From: Roseivirga sp. BDSF3-8
Lineage (GTDB): Bacteria; Bacteroidota; Bacteroidia; Cytophagales; Cyclobacteriaceae
Assembly: GCF_041449215.1 (NCBI RefSeq)
Contig: NZ_JBGNFV010000001.1
Location: forward strand, 2,455,001 to 2,519,000
Length of the DNA stretch: 64,000 bases
Direction: 5' to 3'
The notes below the pieces were generated by a model that was not told where the DNA came from, made no database searches, and worked only from the letters and a program-made list of their open reading frames with translations. The position numbers were made by a program, and so were the translations under genes. Shown here piece after piece: positions 52,434 through 61,125 of this stretch. The number at the start of each line of letters is the position of its first letter. Position 1 is the first letter of the stretch.

Positions 52434-53501
52434 TTAGAAGAGAGAAAGTTGGCCGTCAGCCTTTCCCGGCCGGATGAACGCGCCGGTGTTGTAGTCCGGC
52501 ATGTGTCGTTCTTTCATATAGCGCGCCTTTGCGTGGCGAAACATGCTGGCCGTTAGCTCGGCGAAATGCCCCTCCCCATGCATCCTGCGGCGCCATTGGC
52601 TATCGTTCACATTACCCCCGTGCATGGCACATATCTGGTTCCAGACTTTCTGCGCCCGGTCAGGAAAGTTCTTTTCAAGCCAGTCTTTGAAGATAGGACC
52701 TACGCTGCCATTCAGCCGTACAATTGTATAGCCAGCCGTAAGAGCCCCCGCCTTAGCAGCCTCCTCCAGTATGGCCGGTATTTCGGCATTGTTTAGCCCC
52801 GGAATGATCGGGGCAGCCATAACGCCACAAGGCACCCCTGCCTCAGTGAGTTTACGCAGGACTTCCAGCCGTTTGCCCGCCCTTGCCGTTCGGGGTTCCA
52901 TTTTCTGCCGGATGGCCTCATCCAGCGTAGTGATACTGATGTAAACGTGTACCAGATTTTGGGCTGCCAGCTCCTTTAGCAAGTCCAGGTCCCGTAGTAT
53001 CAGGGCATTTTTTGTGATCATGCCTACCGGGTGGCGATGCTTCAGCAGCACTTCCAGGCAGCCCCGTGTAAGCCGCATCTCACGTTCCAGTGGTTGATAG
53101 CAGTCCGTGTTGCCCGAGAGAGATACAGGAGAGGGCTTCCATCTTGGGTTTTGTAAAAACTTTTCCAGGAGCTCAGGCGCATTTTTTTTAGCCACAAGCT
53201 TACTTTCAAAGTCCAGGCCCGCACTAAATCCCCAGTATTGATGGCTGTTGCGTGCATAACAGTAAATACACCCATGCTCACATCCCTGGTAGGGATTTAT
53301 CGAGTACATCATAGATAGATCCGGGCTGGTAACTTTATTCACCACCTTCTTGGCATTTTCAAGGAATACCTCCCTCTTGGGAGCTTGCTGCAGAGGTTCG
53401 TCAAGGCATTCCTCGTGCTCCGTTACATAGGCATGCCGGCTAAACGGGTTAGCCGGGTTGAACTGGGCACCTCTGCCTTTTACATAATCCCCTGTCTCCA
53501 T
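52434..53501 (-). CDS. Radical SAM protein of the PA0069 / SplB-related family
   Basis: A 355-residue radical SAM enzyme with the 4Fe-4S motif GCEHGCIYCYARNSHQY near residue 75. It carries the family's N-terminal GRGAQFNPANPF segment, the LSGNTDCYQPLE strand near 130, and YISITTLD near 190. It is related to spore photoproduct lyase-like proteins; the reaction is not known for this group. The start at ATG 53,501 is chosen because an upstream TTG frame runs through the promoter. It is probably a single gene. Confidence 0.85.
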   Translation of the reverse strand: METGDYVKGRGAQFNPANPFSRHAYVTEHEECLDEPLQQAPKREVFLENAKKVVNKVTSPDLSMMYSINPYQGCEHGCIYCYARNSHQYWGFSAGLDFESKLVAKKNAPELLEKFLQNPRWKPSPVSLSGNTDCYQPLEREMRLTRGCLEVLLKHRHPVGMITKNALILRDLDLLKELAAQNLVHVYISITTLDEAIRQKMEPRTARAGKRLEVLRKLTEAGVPCGVMAAPIIPGLNNAEIPAILEEAAKAGALTAGYTIVRLNGSVGPIFKDWLEKNFPDRAQKVWNQICAMHGGNVNDSQWRRRMHGEGHFAELTASMFRHAKARYMKERHMPDYNTGAFIRPGKADGQLSLF

Positions 53502-53507
53502 AAGCAA

Positions 53508-53538
53508 CAAATTTAGCAAAAGCTAAAATAAATAGCAA
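53508..53538 (-). promoter_or_regulatory. Bacteroidota-type promoter directly before the radical SAM start codon
   Basis: On the minus strand TTG, 20 bp, then TAAATTTG, ending 6 bp before ATG 53,501. The transcript should be nearly leaderless. Confidence 0.55.
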
Positions 53539-53571
53539 TAACTTAATGAGACTCAACGGGTTTTTGTGCAT

Positions 53572-53817
53572 ATGAATACCGAAAAGATCCGTGCTGCCAT
53601 CCGCACCATGGCAGTGGCCAGAGGGGATGACAGTACTTTTTGTCCCAGTGAAGTAGCCCGCGCCCTGTCCCCTCAGGATTGGCGGGAACTCATGCCGGCG
53701 GTTCGGCAGGAAGCATTCATACTCGAAGCAGAGGGGAAGCTGCAGGTCTGGCAAAAAGGAAAGCAGGTAGATCCGGCTCAGGCCTCCGGCCCCATCAGGC
53801 TCAGAAAGGCTCCCTGA
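53572..53817 (+). CDS. DUF3253 small protein
   Basis: An 81-residue cytoplasmic protein with the DUF3253 signature: CPSEVARALSPQDWRELMPAVRQEA, then a small winged-helix-like end with VWQKGKQVDP and GPIRLRK. The biological role is unknown. ATG 53,572 is preferred over the GTG two codons upstream. It is divergent from the radical SAM gene and followed 70 bp later by purK. Confidence 0.82.
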   Translation: MNTEKIRAAIRTMAVARGDDSTFCPSEVARALSPQDWRELMPAVRQEAFILEAEGKLQVWQKGKQVDPAQASGPIRLRKAP

Positions 53818-53887
53818 ATGCGTTTCTTTATCTCACGTAATTACGTAGTTTTACCAGCCGGACACTTAACCCGTTTTTTTAGTATTT

Positions 53888-55027
53888 ATGGCTGGTTTTT
53901 ATCAGGACTTCACAGTAGGCATATTAGGGGGTGGTCAGCTTGGCCGCATGCTCATACAGGCCGCTACCGACTGGAATGTAGATATTCACATCCTCGACCC
54001 TGCAGAGAATGCCCCCTGCGCTCACCTTGCTAAGGAATTTACCCAGGGAGCCCTTACAGATTTTGATACCGTATATGAATTCGGTAAAAAATGTGATCTC
54101 ATCACAATTGAGATAGAGAATGTTAATACCCAGGCCCTGCAAAAGCTGAGTGACGAAGGCGTAAAGGTATTTCCTCAGCCCAAAGTCATTTCCCTTATAC
54201 AGGATAAAAGGCTGCAGAAGCAGTTTTACCTAGAAAAAGGTATCCCTACTGCTCCCTTTGTACTTGTAGAAAATGCTGATGATGTGCGAAAGCACAGTTA
54301 CCGCCTTCCAACTGTAAATAAGCTGGGCCGCGCCGGATACGATGGCCGCGGCGTTCAGGTACTTCGCACTGAGGAAGATCTGGCCAAAGGGTTCGATGAT
54401 CCCGGCATCCTGGAAGACCTCATTGATTTTGATAAGGAAATATCGGTGATCGTCGCGCGAAACGAACACCGCGAAGTAAGCACATTTCCGGCAGTAGAGA
54501 TGGCCTTTCATCCTACCGCCAACCTGGTCGAGTTCCTTTTCTCCCCTGCCCAAATTGAAGATACCATAGCCAATCAGGCCTCTGAAATAGCCAAAAAAGT
54601 AATTACGGAGCTGGATATGGTCGGCCTCCTTGCCGTAGAGATGTTCGTGACCAAAGACGGCCAGGTGCTGGTAAACGAAGTCGCCCCACGTCCTCACAAC
54701 AGCGGCCACCAGACCATCGAAGCTAATATCACCAGCCAGTACCATCAGCATCTGCGCTCCATACTCGGCTTGCCCCTCGGTCATACCGCCAGCCGCGTAC
54801 CTTCCGCTATGGTAAATCTGCTTGGGGAAGACGGCCACACCGGTATGGCACGCGTAGAGGGACTGGAAGAAGCCCTGGCCATACCTGGCGTATACGTACA
54901 CCTTTATGGTAAAAAGACCACCAAGCCTTTTCGGAAAATGGGCCACGTGACCGTGGTAGATACAGATGAGGCAAACCTTCGCAAAACCGCACGTAAAGTA
55001 AAAGATCTAATACGCATAATCGCATGA
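53888..55027 (+). CDS. purK: N5-carboxyaminoimidazole ribonucleotide synthase
   Basis: An ATP-grasp enzyme of de novo purine synthesis that carboxylates AIR with bicarbonate and ATP to N5-CAIR. The 379-residue protein has the N-terminal GILGGGQLGRML, the NKLGRAGYDGRGV segment near 140, the EISVIVARN strand near 190, and VNEVAPRPHNSGH near 265. It overlaps purE by 4 bp (ATGA), the usual purK-purE pair though in reversed order compared with purE-purK operons. Confidence 0.95.
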   Translation: MAGFYQDFTVGILGGGQLGRMLIQAATDWNVDIHILDPAENAPCAHLAKEFTQGALTDFDTVYEFGKKCDLITIEIENVNTQALQKLSDEGVKVFPQPKVISLIQDKRLQKQFYLEKGIPTAPFVLVENADDVRKHSYRLPTVNKLGRAGYDGRGVQVLRTEEDLAKGFDDPGILEDLIDFDKEISVIVARNEHREVSTFPAVEMAFHPTANLVEFLFSPAQIEDTIANQASEIAKKVITELDMVGLLAVEMFVTKDGQVLVNEVAPRPHNSGHQTIEANITSQYHQHLRSILGLPLGHTASRVPSAMVNLLGEDGHTGMARVEGLEEALAIPGVYVHLYGKKTTKPFRKMGHVTVVDTDEANLRKTARKVKDLIRIIA

Positions 55028-55581
55028 GTAAGCCATCCAAAGACCAACAGCCCAAAGTAGGCATCATCATGGGCAGCCAGTCCGATATGCCCGTCATGAC
55101 CGAGGCCGCCAAAGTGCTCGAAGAGCTCGGCGTTAGCTTTGAAGTATCTATCGTATCAGCTCACCGTACCCCCCACCGCATGCTTGAGTATGCAGAGCAG
55201 GCACGGGGACGCGGTCTGCAGGCTATTGTCGCAGGAGCCGGAGGGGCCGCCCACCTGCCAGGCATGGTGGCTTCCCTCACCACCCTGCCCGTAATAGGCG
55301 TTCCGGTCAAAAGCCGTAACTCCATCGACGGCTGGGATTCCGTGCTGTCAATCCTACAGATGCCCGCCGGAGTACCCGTAGCTACCGTCGCACTGAACGG
55401 AGCCAAGAACGCCGGTATACTCGCCGCCCAGATAGTAGGGGCTACAGATAAGACCGTAGCTGATAACCTGCAGAACTTTAAAGATAAGATGCGCGATAAG
55501 GTACTTGAAAGTGCCGGCCAGATTGAGGAAAATGGCTACAAAGGCCGCAAGATCGGGTTTATAGGAAGCGGTAATGTATAG
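55024..55581 (+). CDS. purE: N5-carboxyaminoimidazole ribonucleotide mutase
   Basis: Converts N5-CAIR to CAIR, following PurK. The 185-residue protein has the class I PurE features GIIMGSQSDMPVM near residue 13, VSAHRTPHRM near 43, AGAGGAAHLPGM near 73 and NAGILAAQI near 135. It starts inside the purK stop. A terminal extension NGYKGRKIGFIGSGNV is slightly longer than usual. Confidence 0.95.
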   Translation: MSKPSKDQQPKVGIIMGSQSDMPVMTEAAKVLEELGVSFEVSIVSAHRTPHRMLEYAEQARGRGLQAIVAGAGGAAHLPGMVASLTTLPVIGVPVKSRNSIDGWDSVLSILQMPAGVPVATVALNGAKNAGILAAQIVGATDKTVADNLQNFKDKMRDKVLESAGQIEENGYKGRKIGFIGSGNV

Positions 55582-55653
55582 CGCTTGTATTTATTGCCGT
55601 AGCTAATTATGTTAGTAACATATTGTATGGCTCCTTCGTTTATTTAATAAAAT

Positions 55654-55827
55654 ATGCGTATGTCTGATAAGAAGAAAAGTATCGAGCGCAGTACGGCGGG
55701 TGGCAGATTGTATAAGACGACAGAGGACTTTTTCAGTCAGAGAAAGATACAGGAAACCATTCGTGAATTAATGGAATCCGATATCTATAAAGATATTATC
55801 AGAGATCAGCAGGCGGCTGCCCATTAA
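55654..55827 (+). CDS. Small basic/acidic helical protein, 57 residues, unknown
   Basis: An ATG frame coding for 57 residues beginning MRMSDKKKSIERS and ending RDQQAAAH. It is hydrophilic, helix-prone and mixed-charge, with no membrane segment. ATG 55,660 is an alternative start. It follows purE by 72 bp on the same strand. Composition looks coding-like (charged heptads, low Cys/Trp), but there is no family match I recognise. Confidence 0.45.
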   Translation: MRMSDKKKSIERSTAGGRLYKTTEDFFSQRKIQETIRELMESDIYKDIIRDQQAAAH

Positions 55828-55910
55828 GCCTGTTTTTACTCTATTTTTCTTTAAAGTAAAATCCGCTCATATTCAACCGGCTCATTGTATTACAACTTAT
55901 TGATTCTTCC

Positions 55911-56147
55911 CTTAGTTGGCCATAGCCGTCAAGCTAAGCACCAATTCCCCTCCTGTGGTAATAGGAGAGGTCCGACTTTCGGGGTGGTCCGGCATTCCGG
56001 TGGTACATGCAGTAAGTGGCAAGAGAGTAATCACTTCAGTGTACTCCTCTCTTAATTTGTGGGCTAGGCTCCCCGAGTGTGGAAAATTGCTAATGTGCTA
56101 TTTTCAAGCCATTTACACCCTTAACTTGACGGCTATGCTTAGTTGGC
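55911..56147. mobile_element. MITE-like element with 18 bp inverted ends and a perfect 10 bp target duplication
   Basis: The core is 55,921-56,137 (217 bp). CATAGCCGTCAAG[C/T]TAAG forms the left end, and its reverse complement with one mismatch the right end. Each end is abutted by CTTAGTTGGC (55,911-55,920 and 56,138-56,147), a direct repeat. There is no transposase inside. The ends resemble, from memory, the CAT...TCAA.TTAAG tips of IS231-type IS4-family elements, which duplicate 10-12 bp. It is therefore probably moved by an enzyme encoded elsewhere. Confidence 0.85.
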
Positions 56148-56186
56148 GGATATTATATACTCGTCCGTTATAAATACCTGCGTTTT

Positions 56187-56807
56187 TTGCATCAGAGACT
56201 AGACCGGCAAAAGCTGTTATTCAATAGTGTCCTGCTCGGACTATTGTGCCTTATAATAGCTTTTGTTTTGCGCTATGCTACAAAGCATATGGCTCCTGAG
56301 CTAATAAATAACGTATACGGATTACTCCCTGTAAAAGAAAAGTTTATCGGTACAGCTACTGCTTCTTTAGTAATAGCCGTGGTCTTTTCTGAAATAGCCA
56401 ACCTCCTTTTGTCTGAAAAAGATGCCATAAAAAAAGCCATCAAATTCAATGGAAATGAGCTGGAGCTTATGCTGGAAACCTCTTTTTCGGATGAAGAACT
56501 ACTTCAGTTTACATTGGACAATGGTAAGTTTTATATCGGATGGGTAAAAGAGCTGCCTGTTCCTAATGTGTCCAACTATACCCGTATTATCCCTGCCTTT
56601 AGCGGCTACAGAAACGAGAAAACCAAACGCCTTATTTTCACCACACAGTACCTTTCAGTTTATTCAGAGTATTTGATGGAAGGCAGGATCATGAATATTA
56701 GTGATATACGATCCGACCTTGTCATAGACATCAGTAACCTTGTTTCAGTAGGGTTTTTCGATATGGAAATGTATAAGCGCTTTAATAAGGCCCCTCGTAA
56801 GGATTAG
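56187..56807 (+). CDS. Membrane protein of unknown function, probably TTG start
   Basis: A 206-residue protein with two transmembrane helices (about residues 10-30 and 55-75). A soluble C-terminal domain follows (about 80-206), with FSDEELLQFTLDNGKFYIGWV and RIMNISDIRSDLVIDISNL. I recognise no family. There is no in-frame ATG near the start; TTG 56,187 (then HQRLDRQ) is the best candidate. The MITE lies 40 bp upstream, so the natural promoter may have been displaced. Confidence 0.6.
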   Translation: MHQRLDRQKLLFNSVLLGLLCLIIAFVLRYATKHMAPELINNVYGLLPVKEKFIGTATASLVIAVVFSEIANLLLSEKDAIKKAIKFNGNELELMLETSFSDEELLQFTLDNGKFYIGWVKELPVPNVSNYTRIIPAFSGYRNEKTKRLIFTTQYLSVYSEYLMEGRIMNISDIRSDLVIDISNLVSVGFFDMEMYKRFNKAPRKD

Positions 56808-56910
56808 CATAGGAGCCTTACTATTGCCGCTTTGGGATGTACCTGCAGTATCAGCTCCAGCTTTCTGCTTGTATTCATAATCATTGCCTTGTCTAAATCA
56901 TTAAGCAGGA

Positions 56911-56942
56911 AAGGCTGCCTTGTGCGTAACAAGGCAGCCTTT
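56911..56942. terminator. Bidirectional terminator between convergent genes
   Basis: A perfect 11 bp stem AAGGCTGCCTT / AAGGCAGCCTT with a 9-nt loop, lying between genes that converge at 56,807 and 56,967. Confidence 0.8.
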
Positions 56943-56966
56943 AGTCACCTATTATAAATGTCTATA

Positions 56967-57344
56967 TTACGGGCAAGCAAAGTAAGCGCGGATATAGTAA
57001 TTGTAGGATAGGGAGTAACTAACGTTATTAGAGTCTTTAAAGGTGACTCTAATAACGGCATCTCTACCCTCCATGTCTTCTCTTGGGATGTAGAAGTCGG
57101 TACGCGTTTTATTAGGACTATGAGGGTAGCTACTATAACCATAATCAGAAATGGACCAGCTAACATAACTTAGCCCTGTGGCTTCCTGTTGCTGTGCACC
57201 ATCATATATGTAAAACCTATCTACACAGGCGTCACCGATATGCTTAATTGAGTATCTGTATTGTAGGATTCCCTGGCTGTATGCTTCGGAGGTAAAGCAA
57301 ATGCCTGAGATAATAAAAAGAAAAGCAAATAAAGTCTTTTTCAT
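56967..57344 (-). CDS. Small secreted protein, unknown function
   Basis: A 125-residue exported protein: signal peptide about 1-23 (ending EAYSQG), then a beta-rich, Tyr-rich domain with two Cys (IGDACVDRF near 40 and the terminal FACP) that may form a disulphide. No family recognised. It is monocistronic; the gap upstream to 57,487 is AT-rich. Confidence 0.6.
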   Translation of the reverse strand: MKKTLFAFLFIISGICFTSEAYSQGILQYRYSIKHIGDACVDRFYIYDGAQQQEATGLSYVSWSISDYGYSSYPHSPNKTRTDFYIPREDMEGRDAVIRVTFKDSNNVSYSLSYNYYIRAYFACP

Positions 57345-57487
57345 CTTTACAGTGGTTTGTTTTTTAATAAGTTTTTCTTTTTATAAAATGTGAAAACCCA
57401 TTCATTAATACAATTTAAATGTGAAAAAAATTGCTAGGATGAGTTATTAGGATGTATTAATACTCTGATATATAAAATAATGTAAGC

Positions 57488-59296
57488 TTAAGCCACTTCA
57501 ATCCCTATATCTTCCATTAATTTACTCGCATTAAAGCTGCGGCACAGACCCGGTGTCAGCGTATAGTCAAAAATCAGTTTGCCATTTTCTATCCGGCTGT
57601 TAAAACTCACATTTTTCAGGTTAGGCATACTCTCCTCCAGGTGCCCCAGAGTCAGGTCATGTGTGCTCACCATCCCAAAGCCCTGCATACGGCTAAGCTG
57701 ACGGATAAGGCCTTCGCTCCCCTTATGCCTGTCTTCGGAATTTGTGCCTTTAAGTATCTCATCCAGCAGGAACAGCACCGGCCTGTCCGTCTCCTTCAGC
57801 AAGTCCAGCAACTGGCGTAGCCGCTTCAGTTCTGCATAAAAGCCCGATACGCTCTCCTCCAGGTTATCCTGGGTACGCATGCTGGTAAATACCTGTATCT
57901 CCCCAGTGTGCAAACTTGAGGCACATACCGGCGCTCCTGCGAGGGCCAGCACCACATTAAGCCCCACCGTACGCAGGAAGGTGCTCTTACCACTCATGTT
58001 ACTACCTGTCACCAGCAGCACTGAGCCCTGTCCGCTAAAGCTGAAATCATTGTTCACCCGCGCCTCTGCAGCAATCAGCGGGTGTCCCAGTTGCCTGCCC
58101 TCCGTTACATACTCCCGGTCAGCCACCTCCGGCCATGTTAGCTCCGGCTGGGCAAAGGACGCCCCTCCCAGAGAAGAGAGAAAGTCAAAAGTGCCTATGG
58201 CCTCCAGCCACCCGCCTATATAGGAACGGTGCTGCCTTTTCCACCCTCTGAATCCCTGCAACAAATGGATGTCCACCAGAAACACCGCATTTAATAGCTG
58301 ATAGAAGAAGTTTCGTCTGCTCTCCATGTAGCTGAACAGGCGTTTTAACTTATGTATCGCAGGACCAGCCCCATCCCCTGCCTGCAGCTTTGCGACAGCT
58401 ACCCGGAGGCGTTCGCTACTATACTCCGCCTGCAATGTATGATGGATCAGTTTTTCATAGCCCTCCATCGCCTTTAGGCTTGCCACCGTGTATTCCTCTG
58501 TGTCCTGTACCTGCTTCAGGCCCCTTTTGATAAGCCCTCCGGATAGCACAAGGAATAGTAGGGGTACAAAAGCAGGTAAGATACCTGTGAAAAAACCGAT
58601 GATAGCCGAAAGCGTCAGTAAGGGCAGTACATAACTCACTACCCGTATCCATCCCGGCAGTGGCTCATCCTCTTCCTGCATCCACTGCAGAAAGGGTGCC
58701 GTATCCTGCACCTCCCGCCTGTAAGGCCAGCCAAAGGCCCCGAATTCAAGCCTCCATTCAGGCATCTCTGCCAGTTCGCGGGCAGCCTCCTGTCTCAGGG
58801 CCACCTCTTTCCGGCCTGATGGGGTAAGCAGCGCCCCGGCCAGGCCGTCGCGCCCCATTTTGGTCACCGTGCGGTTTAGCCATTGAAATAGTGATTTTCG
58901 TCCGAATACATCCAGGTCATAAGCATACGCATGCCCCTGATCCAGATACTCCATGCCCTCGTCCAACCCCTCAAATCGTAGGTCCAGGCGCTGTAGCTCC
59001 TGTCCGCATATCTCCGCTTTGGCGCGGGCATGATCCCGGCGGAAGCGCACTTTGTGGTGCCAGTTGATCAGCGCCCCGAAGGCAAAGAAATAAGCCACCA
59101 GGGTCCCCAATAAGAGCAGTACCTGCCCCGTATCCACCAGGTAGATGAACCCTACCATCATTACCAAAAAAAATAGTGCCCGGGCAATACTTAGTTGATT
59201 GTATTGCCGGTTTAGCTTGTCCGCTACTTCGTTATAAGCCTTCTGGTTCCCGGTGAAGTAGGTTATACTGTCCTTATTTATTTCGCTCTGTGTCAT
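57488..59296 (-). CDS. Membrane-anchored MutS-family ATPase
   Basis: A 602-residue protein. Two N-terminal transmembrane helices cover about residues 38-80, and two more hydrophobic helices about 220-255 follow a HHKVRFRRDH-type charged segment. The C-terminal MutS ATPase domain has the Walker A TGSNMSGKST at 432-441 and Walker B-type FLLDEILKGTNS near 512, ending at STHDLTL near 545. The mismatch-recognition domain I (with the F-x-E motif) is absent. It is therefore not a classical mismatch-repair MutS; it may use the MutS lever/ATPase fold at the membrane. Confidence 0.82.
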   Translation of the reverse strand: MTQSEINKDSITYFTGNQKAYNEVADKLNRQYNQLSIARALFFLVMMVGFIYLVDTGQVLLLLGTLVAYFFAFGALINWHHKVRFRRDHARAKAEICGQELQRLDLRFEGLDEGMEYLDQGHAYAYDLDVFGRKSLFQWLNRTVTKMGRDGLAGALLTPSGRKEVALRQEAARELAEMPEWRLEFGAFGWPYRREVQDTAPFLQWMQEEDEPLPGWIRVVSYVLPLLTLSAIIGFFTGILPAFVPLLFLVLSGGLIKRGLKQVQDTEEYTVASLKAMEGYEKLIHHTLQAEYSSERLRVAVAKLQAGDGAGPAIHKLKRLFSYMESRRNFFYQLLNAVFLVDIHLLQGFRGWKRQHRSYIGGWLEAIGTFDFLSSLGGASFAQPELTWPEVADREYVTEGRQLGHPLIAAEARVNNDFSFSGQGSVLLVTGSNMSGKSTFLRTVGLNVVLALAGAPVCASSLHTGEIQVFTSMRTQDNLEESVSGFYAELKRLRQLLDLLKETDRPVLFLLDEILKGTNSEDRHKGSEGLIRQLSRMQGFGMVSTHDLTLGHLEESMPNLKNVSFNSRIENGKLIFDYTLTPGLCRSFNASKLMEDIGIEVA

Positions 59297-59631
59297 TATG
59301 TCGCAGCTTATTCAGTGATCGCCAGCCTTCTAAGCCAGGCAAGCCGGATGATTTACACCGGCTGCCAAATTACGCTTTTATTAAATACCCCTCTTCATCT
59401 GTTAACAAACATAGGAATAGGAGCGCACACTACCGGAAACCTGCATAATCTTCGGTTCAGGCCCTTCAAGCCCCCCAAACCCGGCCGCGTTATTATCGGT
59501 ACATATATCTGAAGCCCGGGCTTTCCGGTAGAAGCGTGATACCATTCACGGAATGGTTTTTTAAGTACGACGGTGTTGTCCCACCTTCTGCCTTCATCCG
59601 GGATGTTGTTTAACCAGTAAAAGTAAAACCC
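59297..59631 (+). other. 335 bp region between divergent genes, nothing assignable
   Basis: No convincing gene. A 65-codon GTG frame (59,315-59,512) has weak coding character. A hairpin ACCATTC / GAATGGT followed by T6 (59,541-59,562) resembles a plus-strand terminator with no gene before it. No repeats seen. Confidence 0.4.
59541..59562 (+). terminator. Orphan terminator-like hairpin
   Basis: 7 bp stem ACCATTC / GAATGGT with ACG loop and six T. No protein gene lies upstream on this strand since the divergent MutS-like gene. Confidence 0.45.
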
Positions 59632-59955
59632 ATGAGACAGATTATTTCTATCACCCTTTCCCTCTTCATGCTATTAGCCATCACCCCCCTAATGGCAGGT
59701 ACCAGCGAAGTTACCGTTCAGGTAAATGTATCCGACTACTATAGTGGTGAACCGGTAAACGAGCAGTTGTATATCACAGCCGAAAATCTTGATACCGGCG
59801 AAGTTATTACCGATACCCGGGACCGGACATTGGAACTGCAACCTGGCAACTACCGGATTTCGGCCGAGGGAGTTTACGCCCGTAGTGCCACCGCCTTTAC
59901 CGGCTATATCGGCAGCGACCAAACCCTTAACATCACTACCTATTACCAGCAGTAG
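59632..59955 (+). CDS. Small secreted beta-sandwich-like protein
   Basis: A 107-residue exported protein: signal peptide about 1-22 (ending PLMAGT), followed by a single Ig-like or carboxypeptidase-regulatory-like beta domain (EVTVQVNVSDYYSG ... LELQPGNYRISAEG). The PGNYRISAEG strand is typical of such domains. Possible role: periplasmic or surface binding; nothing specific. A terminator follows 20 bp after the stop. Confidence 0.6.
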   Translation: MRQIISITLSLFMLLAITPLMAGTSEVTVQVNVSDYYSGEPVNEQLYITAENLDTGEVITDTRDRTLELQPGNYRISAEGVYARSATAFTGYIGSDQTLNITTYYQQ

Positions 59956-59975
59956 ATTTCTCGAATCTTATCTCA

Positions 59976-60002
59976 AAAAGGCACCTAAGCGTGCCTTTTT
60001 TT
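59976..60002 (+). terminator. Rho-independent terminator after the small secreted protein gene
   Basis: AAAAAGGCAC / GTGCCTTTTT with a six-nt loop and T7. Confidence 0.88.
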
Positions 60003-60047
60003 ATGCCCTGTCTCTGATATCCTCTGCAGTCCGCTATCTTTAAGGCC

Positions 60048-60956
60048 ATGGATGCACAAGACACGGCCTCCCCTCAACTGGAAGATCACTACCTAACACT
60101 GGGAACAGACACCCTATATATGCGCCGTTTCAAAGGCAGCCCGGCAGGCCCCGTCCTTTTCATGTTACATGGCAGTATTGAAAACGGCCGGATATTTTAT
60201 AGCAAAAGCGGTAAAGGCCTTGCCCCCTGGCTGGCAAAGCGCGGCTTTGATGTGTTTGTGTGTGATCTTCGTGGCAAAGGGAACAGCACCCCACCCACAC
60301 GCAGAGGATCGCCCTACGGGCTTATGGATGCCATAAAGCAAGAGGTACCTGCCCTGCTGGATTACATAAATACCCAGCGTCCGCTGTCGCCTGTGCATTG
60401 GGTAGCCCATAGCTGGGGTGGCGTGATGCTACTATCCCTTATGGCACGGTTTTCTGATATTAAGCCTGCTTCGGCTGTGTTTTTTGGTACCAAAAGACAG
60501 ATTAAGATCTTTAGTTGGAAGAAATTCTTTCATGTAGACATTCTGTATACTATAGGAGCCGCCCTGGTCAAGCGTTGGTACGGGTACCTGCCTGCCAGGA
60601 AGATGAAATTCGGTAGCGATAATGAAAGCAGTAAACTGCACCGGGAGACCCGTCGCTGGGTGCAGGGCCCCTGGGTCGATTTTGACGACGGCTTTGACTA
60701 TACTGCCGCCATACGTAAGGTGTCACTACCCCCCATCATGCACATAGCCGCCATAAATGACGAATACCTCGGCCACCCACACGATGTGCGGCGACTGGTG
60801 GAAGAGGTAGGCCCACACCCCCACGAGTTTATGCTGCTGTCCCGTGACAATGGCAACCGGCACGATTACGACCACATCAATATGCTCACCCACCCGGATG
60901 CGGCCCATGATCACTTTCCGGAAGTTGAAGAGTGGCTCAGGAGGCATTCAGGCTGA
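60048..60956 (+). CDS. Alpha/beta hydrolase
   Basis: A 302-residue cytoplasmic hydrolase with the oxyanion HGS segment near residue 41 and the nucleophile motif HSWGG near 122. The catalytic His is probably in the RHDYDHINML segment near 275. The alpha/beta-hydrolase fold includes esterases, lipases and peptidases; the substrate is unknown. It is a single gene between two terminator-like regions. Confidence 0.8.
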   Translation: MDAQDTASPQLEDHYLTLGTDTLYMRRFKGSPAGPVLFMLHGSIENGRIFYSKSGKGLAPWLAKRGFDVFVCDLRGKGNSTPPTRRGSPYGLMDAIKQEVPALLDYINTQRPLSPVHWVAHSWGGVMLLSLMARFSDIKPASAVFFGTKRQIKIFSWKKFFHVDILYTIGAALVKRWYGYLPARKMKFGSDNESSKLHRETRRWVQGPWVDFDDGFDYTAAIRKVSLPPIMHIAAINDEYLGHPHDVRRLVEEVGPHPHEFMLLSRDNGNRHDYDHINMLTHPDAAHDHFPEVEEWLRRHSG

Positions 60957-61125
60957 TCCTTACTACCAGTCATCACCTCCTGCAGCCCCGTATAGAAATT
61001 ATTTTACCCCATGTCATTCTGTGCGTAAATATTTATTGTGCAGCAGGTTACTATCTGCTATGGCTATTATAAAACGTAACTGGCTACCAAAAGACTGATA
61101 TGTAGGGCTTGAAAAGTACGAGACA

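Noticed and set aside
55916-56173. 85-codon plus-strand frame across the MITE
   Set aside because: It runs from one end of the element to the other and reads inverted-repeat sequence; an artefact of the insertion.
59315-59512. 65-codon frame before the small secreted-protein gene
   Set aside because: GTG start, odd composition and no signal; the downstream hairpin alone does not make it a gene.
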